Below are positions 28,504 through 39,400 of a DNA stretch of 64,000 bases, piece by piece; positions within the stretch are counted from its first letter, which is position 1, and each line of letters begins with the position of its first letter. The position numbers and the translations under genes were made by a program. Source of the stretch: Paracyclopina nana (lineage: Eukaryota > Arthropoda > Copepoda > Cyclopoida > Cyclopettidae). The notes beneath the pieces are model-generated. The model worked only from the letters and a program-made list of their open reading frames with translations. It was not told the DNA's origin and searched no databases. The stretch is taken from NCBI GenBank assembly GCA_019096065.1, contig JAGUCH010000007.1:2874501-2938500 (forward strand). Reading direction: 5' to 3'.

Positions 28504-31500
28504 TTAGCACAGAAAGAGCTCCTCTCGCTGGTGATGGTGGTGAAGGCCAACGTGCATGACAATGCCTCCATTGTGGTGATTGTTGTGATCCGGCGGCCGC
28601 ATGCAATTGCCACGCGGCGGCGCGTCCGCCTCCAGGCCGGCGCATGACCGGCGCACTGACCCGGGCGTCAGCGCGTTCCTCTCGTCGTGCTCGCGGTGGT
28701 ACGAGCCTTCGTGGCCCTCGAGGGAGATGTGGCGGCGCAGCAAGAGCAGAACGATGATGGCGAACAGGGAGACGACCACCACGATGCTCACCACCACGGC
28801 GGGGATCACGATGTCGGAGAACCACGCCGAGGACAAGGGCGGCACGATGGTGATGCGTTGCGACGACCCCGACTCAGACGAGGTCGAGGCCACGCCGCCC
28901 TCCTTCAACGAGAGTAGCGTTTGGATTGTGGAGTTGCCGTAGCGCCTGCAATGCAATACATCGATACACTTTCTGCTGCTGCTGCGGATTAGAAGCATAT
29001 GGGGCTACGCTGTAGCGCAAAAGTACCTCAAATACTGAAGGGATACGCAGTTGACGAGCGAGCCCTCCCATTGGCCTCTTTCGGGGTCACACTGCAACGT
29101 GCGAGTCCTGTCGAGGCTGTCCTGGAAGACGTGGCCCATGTTGCAAGCATAAGTGGCATGGCTGTGGTTGCGAATGTGTAAGTAACCGTAACTCGGCTCC
29201 ATTTGGGTGGCACAACCAATTGGCCAGAATTCAGCCAGAATTCCCCGGCGGGAAAAAATCCCCCGGCTCTCCGTCTCCAATCGGACCTAGAACAAGCATC
29301 GTACAACTAGCACAAAAGTTGCATTCAGCCTCCCATGTGACCTCAATCTTTTACATTTTTGCCTCATAAAGAGTGGAAAACCTCATTAACTCAAGGTTCA
29401 AAGAAGGCCAAAAACTGGGAGAGGAAACTCTAGATGCACTGTCAAGGTTAGCAGAGCAAAAAATAAATTGATAATTTGCGCGCAAATGCTTTTTTGCTAG
29501 CGGCGTCCAGATGGCGCTAGTAGTCGGCTGTTGCACGTCGTGAGTTCATTGAATAGGCCGACGTTTTAATGAAAACCAATCTGTTCTCACCTCTAATTTG
29601 TTAGCTTGTGAGAGTAGAACGATGTCTTGTTTCGATTCACCGCACATGCTGAGTAAATTACGGCCTCGCTCAGTCACGCGTATGGAATCTGTACACTGAG
29701 GTTGACTTTGGGACACCTCTTCCCTGAGGCTGATGTCGAGGAATCTTAACTGAATTCGCTGGCCAGAGTCCGCCTTAAGAGTCCACTTACACCGACGACC
29801 TCCCACATAGTATTTCGGATACACAGGAGACATCAGAAATTGGGATGAGCTGCAAAAAAATATTTATCACATTCCTGCAGGCCTTCGGCCACTAAAAGTA
29901 AAAGTTGCATTGCAAACTTTGCTCCTCAAGGCCTCATGGACTTACCTTAAAAATCCAATTTCCTTTGAGACAGTGACTTCACTGTTGCATTGCCTATGCA
30001 TGATGTCATCTGGCACGCATCTGTAGAAAACGTCAACAATTCCTGATCCCCAATGGAGGGACTCTTCATGGTCCAATTGCAGGTTGAAGGTGCAGGGCTT
30101 CTTTTGGGCCATGCCAGAACACCTTTGGTTTAAAGCCTGTCGCAAGTCTCTGCATAAAAGAGACTTTTCATGAACCGGAATCAGGGTTTCCAGATCCAGA
30201 TCAAAAATTGGAAGTTTTCTGCATTTTGCCCCAAGAAAATGGGGATAAAAGAACAGGACAAAAACAAACCGTTGATGTACCATTTTCTATTTTGAATATC
30301 TGAGTATGCAGGGCAAGGTCGACAAGGTGGTCTTGTCAATACCTCAATAGCATAAATAATAGCCTTTGCAAAGAACTAGCCCAATATTAGCCTAAGTAGA
30401 AGAAGAAGAAGCTTGAAGGGAAAGTTGTTATTTAAGATGACCAGCAAGCCTAGCTATCTGAGGACTGGAGTAATTGGGTGTAGACCCACTTGACACTTTC
30501 TTGTTATTACGATCCCCTTTACCTGACATTTGTAAGAGATGAGAAGCCACTGACACCAGCAAAAATGCTACTCTGGAGCCCGAGGCCTAGCTGAGAGGCC
30601 GCCAAGCCTCCCATAGCCAGAGGTCCCAAAGGGCCTCGAGAGCAATTAAGCCAATTCTCGTCAGGAACCGAGTAGAAGGTGGCATTTTCGATGACCACTG
30701 TCGTGTTGCCATCTTGTAGGCATTCCACTCGAATCTCGTCGGATACACAACCCACTGACCGATACAGCTGACGCAGGTCGTCGTAAGTGTATTTTCGACG
30801 AACGTAATGCGGATACGACGAAGATGAAAAAGAGATTACACTATTATCACCAGAGCTAGCCGAGTTGCTGCTGGTGGCTTCGTCTTCATCCTGCAAGAAA
30901 TGCAATTATGATACACACGCGGTAGTTATTTAATCAATACAGCTTACATTCCGTAAGATACTAGTGCACTACACTATTGTAAACTATCTAAGGTCAAGTC
31001 GTGAAGCGGGAGCATTCATATTAAGGATTTTGATCAATGCTTCAAGGTCTGTTTGATAGCTTTAAAAAGTATTCAGCTAAAAAGCTGTAAGATGTATCCA
31101 AGGAAAAATACGAATGTACTACATATTTGAGAGCGGCGCACTGTAATATCCCGTTCATCTGCCCGCAAATTCCTTACGATAATGCACGCCGAACGCCTTA
31201 TGGAAAGGAGAAAAATTGTCTTATGACAAACACAAAAGTAAACTTCTGCTGATGCTAATACTTTGGAAAAAAACGGGTCAATTTTAAGACTATTGAAAAG
31301 TAAACACTCAAAATTACATTTAAATTTCATTGCCATTCACACTGGTTACTTCTGAATCCATATTCATCACACAAATTCATATGAACCAACTCAAAAATTG
31401 CAGAGTTATTACGTATAAGATACAGCAGAAATAATCAAAGTTTTTTCTGAATTTTGCCCTAAATTTGTTAACTCGATTCCTGGTTCAACTAGTTGAGAAG

Positions 31501-31925
31501 CCCTTCTTAAGTGGTTTGATAGCTAAACTCCTTTGCCTTATGACAATTTTTTACTTTCCGAAAAGCAACTTTGCACATGAACGGGATATAATTGCATTTC
31601 AAGCTCATCCATTTATGAATGATAATGCCCAGCGTGCTACAAACTTATGGTATACTATACAAGCATATAATAGAAATGGCTTTCTAGAAATCATTTTTCT
31701 TCCGTCTCCCCTGACATTTAATGGAGAAGAAGAGCATACGTAGTATAATACCATTTTTTACCACACATCACTTCGTAGCATATTATTAGCCTCGGCAATT
31801 ACCTCGAAACCTTGTGAAGACAAAATATCATCTGGAGCGTCACCGGGTACATTTTGTGCTTGAACGAGGAACAGCACACAGGAAAATACGACAGCAGCAC
31901 AATTCAATGTTTGTCCACTCTTCAT
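28504..31925 (-). CDS. Type I membrane protein with lectin-like, CUB and sushi regions
   Basis: Six coding exons on the minus strand, 31925-31803, 30890-30523, 30218-29946, 29849-29591, 29286-29027, 28945-28504, join in phase to give 574 residues. Order: signal peptide (first 30 residues, hydrophobic AAVVFSCVLFLVQAQ); Ser-rich linker; a cysteine-containing region (about 70-250) whose CRDLRQAL..RCSG..PC pattern resembles the galactose-binding (SUEL) lectin fold; one CUB domain (about 260-375, with YPKYY, CKWTLKA, FLDISL, SIRV); one sushi/CCP domain (about 380-435, YACNMGHVF, GQWEGSLVNC); Ser/Thr-rich stalk; one membrane helix (DIVIPAVVVSIVVVV...) followed by RR; and a His/Asn-rich cytoplasmic tail of about 85 residues. 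Cell-surface adhesion or receptor role is inferred from domains only. I cannot name an orthologue with confidence. Start chosen by the signal peptide; the in-frame ATG five codons upstream is less suitable. Confidence 0.88.
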
Positions 31926-34366
31926 TATTGTGCAATACAATAGTCAATATTTTGATGCTATTTTCTTGGCCTCATTTTTCTCCTCGGGGAAAAAACTTGT
32001 TCGTCTTCAATGGGTTGTTGACATTTTTGGTTCTGAAACAGACAAAAGGGGGAACAATCAGAATTGATGAAGTGCACAATAATTGTTTAATCTGATTTGG
32101 AACATCATCATTGAGAAGAACGGAGGAATGGAAGTACTCGCGCACAATTGCGAGAGTGAGCTACTTTTACTTTTAAGGCAGTGGAAGAAACTTTTTTCAG
32201 CTACTTCTCTTTCTTCATAAAAAACTGCACACGAGCTAGCAAATTTGCCCAACTTTTTTTAGTGCCCAGGAAGAATTCATAGAAATTCTTGATCTAGCCT
32301 CTAGATGTTGGACAAATAAAAAAACTGCCACTACCTTTTTCAAATGTAGATTGAGCTACATTCGATCTGACGTGAATTACAAAAGGCTCAATCTTTCCGG
32401 CCAATATAAGCTAATTTGACATGAAAGGAACGAAGCCTTGCGTACTATTTTGTATGTACTACTATTTTCCCCCGCAAGAAATGATGAGCTCTCACAACTC
32501 TATTTCACACTTCACATATTGCAAAATTGATTCTCGATGCTTTGACGGAGGGAAAAAAAGCATGCACACAAACACACACCAGCACAAAAGCCTTTTTGCC
32601 CCGAAGGCCAGACATGAAGGCCTTGCACTACTACTATGGTAAATCTAGGCCAGCCTTGCAGCTCGCAGCGCTTTTCCAACTTGTTGTTGATATAAGAAAG
32701 CTTCTTTTGAAAAAACAAGTGCGTAACACAAAGTCTGTGTACAAACACCTATTTTTGAGCGAATTAGTGGCTTTTTCTTCGCCATCAGACTCCATTTTCA
32801 TATCATATTGGAAGCAATCTAATTACTATAACGATGTGTTTGTCAATACGCCAAAGTGCTTCACTACACTACAGGGGAAAAAATGTAAATTGAGCCAGTT
32901 TGATTTGGACAAATGTGCTGCTCTCTACTTTGGCCATTTCTCCGAATCTCCTCTGACGGTGGTTTTTTTGGTTGTACCAAGAAAATAATATACTATATCG
33001 TGATATACGCGCAAAAAAGAGTGATTTCCTTAGCCAATTTCTTAGCACAATGTAGCTCGTTGAGGAAGCTTCCTGAAAACCCAACCAGATCTTCGAACCA
33101 CTTTTTTTAAAGTTCCTCCTTTTCTAGAGCAACTTTTGGTGGAGGATTTTCTCACATAGATCACACTGCTGCTATAGCCCTTAAATGAAACCTTCTTTTG
33201 AGCCTCACTTTCGGTTGGATAGACAAATCGACCCCCCAAGTTATTCCATAAGGAATTCCACTTTTTAAAGGGCTCTTTTTTCCTCGTTTTCTACGTTGTA
33301 GCATAATGGGGGCAAATGTTCGGCTTTTTCAGCATCACCCTTTATACTTTCTGCCTAACCGAAATACCCTTGAGAGTGTGTTTTTTCATGTGGGAAATTG
33401 ACAGATTCATTAAAAAGAGCTTCAAAGTTTGATGAGAATTCAATTCCTCAGAGACTTGAGGAGAAATCACGAGAAACTTTTACGAGTATCAATATTATAT
33501 GCCACTACTTCCACGTAGTCTAGTGGTATACTACTTTCTTGGTTGCCTTGATTGCTACTATCTATACATATGTGGGAAGCACATGGAGAACTTCGTCTTT
33601 AAAAATAAATAATTGTGGCTGTTGGGTAAACAATTCTCAAGGATTAAGTCGTAAAGAAACGTTGAAAAGTTTTTGAAATCCATCAAAAATCATGCCTCCC
33701 ATTGTGCAGCAATCAAGCAAAACTTTCTCTTCACCCCTTCATCAATCCAAGCAACCTAAGCAAGTTTCTGTATGAACAGATAACAGAAGTGAACGACGTA
33801 AAATTGATAGAAAAAAGCCAAGTAAAATTGGGGATCAGTTGGCTCATTTGACATATCATTGAGGAAGCCATATAATTATGGCCACAATTGGTTTTCCATG
33901 TTTTTCCCCTTTCCTCGAGAAAGTGTATTTTGCCATATCCATTTCCTTGGCCTGAAACCAGCCGTTATTTCGCCATGCTTTCACTAGCTACACCAACTGA
34001 CCACCTGACAAGGGGAAAAGGTATTTTTGGCCAAGGAGTCATGTACAGCGAGTAGACAAATGGGTGCCAATTGCCAATGTTTGCGAACAAGGTCAATTGC
34101 TTTCGGGAAAGTAATATAATGTTGGTCCAAATAAGTATGTAAATGATGGCTCTAACTTGATATACTAGTGAGGCATCAAGCGAGGCGCATTCATCATGGG
34201 AGCGCAAGATGTGCTTGGCAGCAACTACAATCGCACTGACCAACATTAGTTTCACTTACAAGTGGCCAATTTGGAGCCAAGCACCGACTTAATTGCTTAA
34301 ATAACTAAAAACAAGAAAATATACCTGTAAATTCGAAAACTGAGGTCAAAAACCAAAACAAAGTTA
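31926..34366. other. Intergenic, nothing supported
   Basis: Upstream of the CUB/sushi gene, so its 5'UTR and promoter lie in the first few hundred bases. A 153-codon open frame at 32527-32988 (plus) and a 96-codon frame at 33965-34255 (minus) have no splice support and unremarkable composition. No TATA box or repeat of note. Confidence 0.45.
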
Positions 34367-34517
34367 CTGCGCATGCGCAGACGGCTTGACCGGTGCGCCG
34401 TTAGACACGTTTCTGAGCGCGCGCGCGCGCGAGGTGGTGAATCAGCTGATTATGCGTACGTGTTTAACGTCAACAAAGGACTTTTACAAACAAGCTAGTG
34501 CGTCTCTTATAGGTGAG
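34367..34517. promoter_or_regulatory. CpG-rich promoter-like patch with NRF1 motif
   Basis: Contains the perfect palindrome CTGCGCATGCGCAG (34367-34380), an NRF1-type site, then a run of eight GC dinucleotides near 34420. It is followed by a possible 5'UTR exon with donor ATAG|GTGAGC at about 34512 on the plus strand. It is very GC-rich compared with the surrounding sequence. No partner exon was firmly found in either direction, so the transcript it serves is unknown; the orphan exon at 35048-35160 points toward it on the minus strand. Confidence 0.45.
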
Positions 34518-35047
34518 CATTCCCGACATAAGGAGTTATTTTACCACCACGATCACGTAAGTTAATCGATCACTGTGAAACACAACGAGATTAGCTCGAT
34601 ATATAGGATATCCTAGCTTGTGATTAGGTCTTAGTTATTATGGCGAACAGTAGTCGCGTTCTTTTCTTATGGTAAAGCCTTGAAAGCTTGCCAGATCGAT
34701 GAATGACACACACATTTGCTCGTTCTGGAAAGATATTTCCTGAAAGTTGACAAAAGATGCTTCTTTGGGGATCTCTATATAGTCATTAATCTCGCATTTA
34801 ATCCTTACTCTGTCAAACTAAAAAAGAGTCTCCACCCCGCAATTATACAGAGCATTTTCAAGGGGAATTGCGAGCAGTTTCTGTTGTGCGGCTCACTAAC
34901 ATTATTGATGGAAAATCTTGGGAGTGCCAATTTTTATTGTGATTAGTCTGTCCAGTGGTTGGCCAAAAATAACCATTGCTATGTTGCCAACCTCATTTGT
35001 AAGATGACAGGCGATCTCAGCAAATGGATTCGCGCGGGGAAAAATAC

Positions 35048-35160
35048 CATGCATTTTCTATAGTTAAGATTGATTATTTGGACCTCGGTGCCATCATCAT
35101 CTAAGAATAGTAGTTTAGCCTCGTAATTGCCTGGGTCACCGTAGAATTGGGAGGTAACCT
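35048..35160 (-). CDS. Orphan internal exon, protein not recognised
   Basis: A minus-strand exon bounded by a TATTTTTTAG acceptor and an ATG|GTATTT donor, open across 113 bases (two bases then 37 codons). It encodes VTSQFYGDPGNYEAKLLFLD..., a soluble, beta-strand-like stretch with good codon use. It might instead read on to a stop at 34979. It does not fit the neighbouring beta-mannosidase, which is complete without it. No upstream or downstream partner exon could be identified, so it may be part of a small gene between 34.5 and 36.4 kb or a relic. Confidence 0.4.
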
Positions 35161-36498
35161 CTAAAAAATACAGCACTTATTGTTTCAAGTGCTTTTTTTA
35201 TAGCCCTGGATTACTCATTTTTTCCCGTTGTTGTTCCCCCATGGTTGTCTCAGAGATAAATGGCGTGATGCCATGTAGGAAAAGAAATTATAGATGCTCT
35301 CTGTAAATCCAGGACAGCTTAGCTGGTACATCATCAAAATATGTAGTGGCAAGGAAAAAGTTCGAAAGGCAGCAGCTCCTCCCAAGAGTGAAATTAAGCC
35401 CATAAAGAGAACATGAAATTCGCAAAGTCCCCTCGAAAGTTAATTAACACTATAATTTTCTGGGATGGTTCCCAGCTATTCTTCCACTTATAAACCTGCT
35501 GTTGGATTTATAGGGGTGGATCGGTCGAGGGCTCGAGCCGCTCTTTCTGAGGCACGCATTTCACCTCGCTCGATTCTCAATGCTATTTTTTGCGCGTGTC
35601 TGGGGCGCATCCAGACAAGTAGGTACGTGGCTGGCATGCTCTACTTTTTCCTTATGTGCCATCCCAAGGGGTTTCGATCTTCAAATGAAATACTTGGCTT
35701 ACCACTCTACTCTTTCTCGCAAACGACCTTAATGGTCTTTTTCGGGGCCTTCAAAGGCCACCATTCAAAGTCCTCTATGCCAATTTGACGCATTCAACGT
35801 CGTCAATGGGAAGTCACTTTCAGATGCTGCCAAAAACATTTGTTGATCTTGGAAAGATGTACCAGCTGCTTTTTCTCGAATATGCCGTTTCCACTTAAAA
35901 ATGATGTAGTACAACTCTTTGAAAATGTCCTATTTTGTGCCTTTTGTGCTTGCCATCAAGATAGTGTGTGCAGGGCATTTAGAAGTAAAGAACTTTCCAT
36001 TGGAAGAGAATGGAAAGTATCTCTACTGAAATGTACTACTACCACATCCTTTAGTCTACACGATAAAATACTCTGCTCTGCTTCCACGGTTTATTTTTTG
36101 AAAAATGAAAGAAACTCGTAGTAAGTAGTCAATGCTGTAAAAGCTTACCAGGATTATCTTCGGTGTTGATCAAAGTTGCGCTTCTTTGGCTGTAATTTAT
36201 TCATGAAACCACCAAATAGTATCAAGCCACTTATGAGACTCGGAAGAAGAGTGGGTCACTTTAGCAGTGGCCTCCATCTTAGCTTTCACACATCTTGCGT
36301 AAAACTGAGGCCAAAGTGAAAGCTGCCTGCTCGGACTTTGATGGCGCTCTCGCGGATGATATCAAACCCACGAGCCCAGCTTGCTGGTGGAGAGCTCCAC
36401 CTAAGTCCATTTCCGCTGCAACAATCCCTTTTGGAAACAATTTTAAATTATAAATGAAACTTCGATTGAGCAAGGTTTGCGAAAGCAGGCTTTGTATT
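35161..36498. other. Stretch downstream of beta-mannosidase
   Basis: Includes the beta-mannosidase 3'UTR; a minus-strand AATAAA lies at 36196-36201. A segment at about 36281-36417 is open in three frames at once, two minus and one plus, so no coding call is made. An open plus frame at 35465-35788 is likewise unsupported. Confidence 0.4.
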
Positions 36499-39400
36499 TC
36501 AAACTAGTGAGTTCATGTAAGATCTCACGGTGAGTGCTTTAGCCAATTGATCCTCTGAGGTCACGTCCTTTGAGTAGAACAAGATTTTGGCCTCTTCAGT
36601 GTCCATGAGAAACCCATTCCTGTCGAAGTGGCCCGGAATCCCTAGGTTAAGCACGGCTTAGTTAAATATAAGTTTTTGCAAGCGCAGAAGGGGGATTAAA
36701 AGGGGCTGCTGCACACTGGGCCAATCAAATTGCACGGCTCTGCAAATTAGCTGCACCATAGTCTTATGCACGCTCAGCATATGCTATTTCAATTGAATTT
36801 TCAGAGGAGGTTTTTCGCGGTGACTTTGCCCCGCAGTGCAGTGCATTGTGGTTTTCAGCCCAAGCTTTGGTTTACATGCTTTATTAAAAGCCTTGGCGTG
36901 TTCTGGTGGGCCTCAATAAAAAGATAAAAACAGATAAAAAATGGACGTGGGTCTTTTTTCTATTTTGTTTTTGGGCCGTGATAAATAGGTGACGAGCGTA
37001 TGCTCGGGTGATTTTATGCAAATCTTTCGTCATCAAGTTTTGCGTGTTCTTTCGCAGCTCAACAACTTTGCTGTGTGGTTTCCCTTTAATTCAGTGGGAA
37101 AATAGTTTGATGCACTTGTCTGTCCCCGTTTTCCCTTGTCACGCAGGGTTAATTAGCCAGAAAAATGTAGTTTTTCAAAGCAAGGTAGATTAGTGCTCGA
37201 GACCAGCCTGGGCTGAATTACCACGTGAGCTATGCGCGAATTTGCGCCGCTTCGGCCCAGTGTGCTTTTGAATTTATATGCAATACCAATGGCTTCGAGC
37301 CAGACGTAGAGAGCAACAGCATCCGTTTGAATGGTGATCTCAAAAGCACTTGGAGTTTGATCTGGGGCAACTCGTGTCGTCGTGGCAGAACTTGGGGCAA
37401 CATTTGTCACGCCGATGCGTGGAGTTTTGAGGCCAATTGCAAATTTCGGGTAGGTGTGCAACTTGTTCCTTGACAAAAGAGCCCCGTTCTGATCGCGAAG
37501 CCTAAATGCAAGAAATGTTGCAATTCCCGGCGGGGAATTCGGCTCATCATAAAGCTGGAATTACTCAAAGGTGAGAAAGCAGTAGTTGAAGCGCGTGGTG
37601 AGCGTCTCGTTGCTTCCAAAGCACTTGCCATGATGCAGTAATGGCGACATTTGGTAGTGTTTTTCGGTGACTGATTGCGGCTCTAGTGTGATTGTCATCG
37701 GCTTTTCCACATGGAATTCACCGCCCAGCTGATCCCATCTCTGCACTTTTACCGTCAACTCCACTTCCAATGGCAGTAAATTTTCCGATACAATCGATAC
37801 TTGCAAAGAGTTGTACGGATACGGCAGCGTCGGCGACACCAGAACTTGCGTAAACATTTCTTTCACGAAGTAATGAGACATTTTCCAGTTGCCTGTAATT
37901 AATGGAGCTTACACTTCTCGGTGTGAATAGACTAGAAAACTGGGCTCCAAATCGAGAATTATAAATTAAATAGGATTGCAGCGTTTAGGGATGCTATAAC
38001 GGTATAAATTGCTATACCTCCGTAGTCGAGTGTGGACCAGGATGCCCCTGGCCAAATATCATTGAGTTGCCAATACAAAGCACCCATCGTTCGTCCTAAG
38101 CCGGTCTCTGGGTCCATCTTGGTCATGGCTCGCCGATAAAGTTCCGTTTCAGTCCTGAGCTCCTCCGCCTGCGTAATTTGGGAGAGATAGATGAACTCCT
38201 GGAAGCCTTCGGGCATCGCTCCGAACGCGTGCAAACTGGGCGAGTTGAGATGCGCGACGATTTGAAAGGGCAACTCCAGGTTTCCCAGGGGATGACGTTG
38301 TCGACTCTCGCTGAACTTGGAGCTCAGAGACCAATCCTGCCTTTCTGAGAACTGCCTCAGAACCTGGAAGCTAATGGATATGTCGATTCGGCTTCTGCTA
38401 CATAATACAATGATTGTACGTTGCAAACCTTGGGAAGCTTTGCCATCCGTATTCAGAGACAAATCTGGGCCCCTGAGGATAGCTGTCAGGATTCCAGCCA
38501 TCTTGGTAGTAATTATAGACATGAACATCACCAAAGAGACTCGACGTGGGATTACCATTGACACCTCCGCCATTTTCGGTCTCTACAACGCCATTGGAAG
38601 GGCTAGACAGGAGAAAAGGCCTGGTGGGATCCTCGGATTTCGCCACGACCTCAATGGTCTCCTTGTACAGCCTCAAATAGTCGGATTTGTATCTGGCAAA
38701 GTCTGCGTCGGTGCCATACCAGTTTTGGACGAGGGCGGCCTCATTCTCGTTGTTGGCCGCCCAAATCGCGATGCTCGGGTGGCTTTGCAGTCTCCGAATC
38801 TAAAGTTCATCATATTTTACTAGAATGTATCCAGAATACTATATGATACGTACCTGGTGCTTAGCCTCTTCAGCCACTGATGCGCGAAATACATCATTAG
38901 CCTGGTACATGCTGCAGGCAAACATAAAATCCTGCCAAATCAGGATGCCGAATTGATCTGCGGCTGCATAAAAGGCCTCTTGTTCATAAATTCCGCCTGA
39001 AAGCATTTCAAAGGCCATTTACTAATAAAGTGGATGGATATAGGAGCCATGTCAGGCTGAACAAGCAAACGTTCTTTCGAAATTAGTATACCTCCCCAAA
39101 CTCGTATCATATTCATATGAGCTTCTTTGGCTGAGCTGAGTAGGTCGTAAATGTAGCTGGGAGTGACCTTTTCTACAAGACAAGGAAAAAATTACACACA
39201 ACTGGCAATGTGAGAGTGGGCTGGAAACAGAGAGAAACCTGGTAAAACGTGAGCTGGGATCCAGTTGGAGCCTTTTGCAAAAACATCAACTCCATTGACA
39301 CGAAAATTGAAAGTTCTTCCTTGGATTAAGGGCTCTTCTACCAGCTCAATTGTCCTGCGTTTTAAAAGAGCCAGCTCTTAGGGGATATTTATTTGGAGAT

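Noticed and set aside
32527-32988. 153-codon plus-strand frame
   Set aside because: No homology or splice context; composition like AT-rich intergenic sequence.
35465-35788. 107-codon plus-strand frame
   Set aside because: No domain, no acceptor or donor consistent with the frame, hydrophobic stretch by chance composition.
36281-36417. Possible exon beyond the beta-mannosidase stop
   Set aside because: Open in two minus frames and one plus frame with no way to choose; beta-mannosidase is complete without it.
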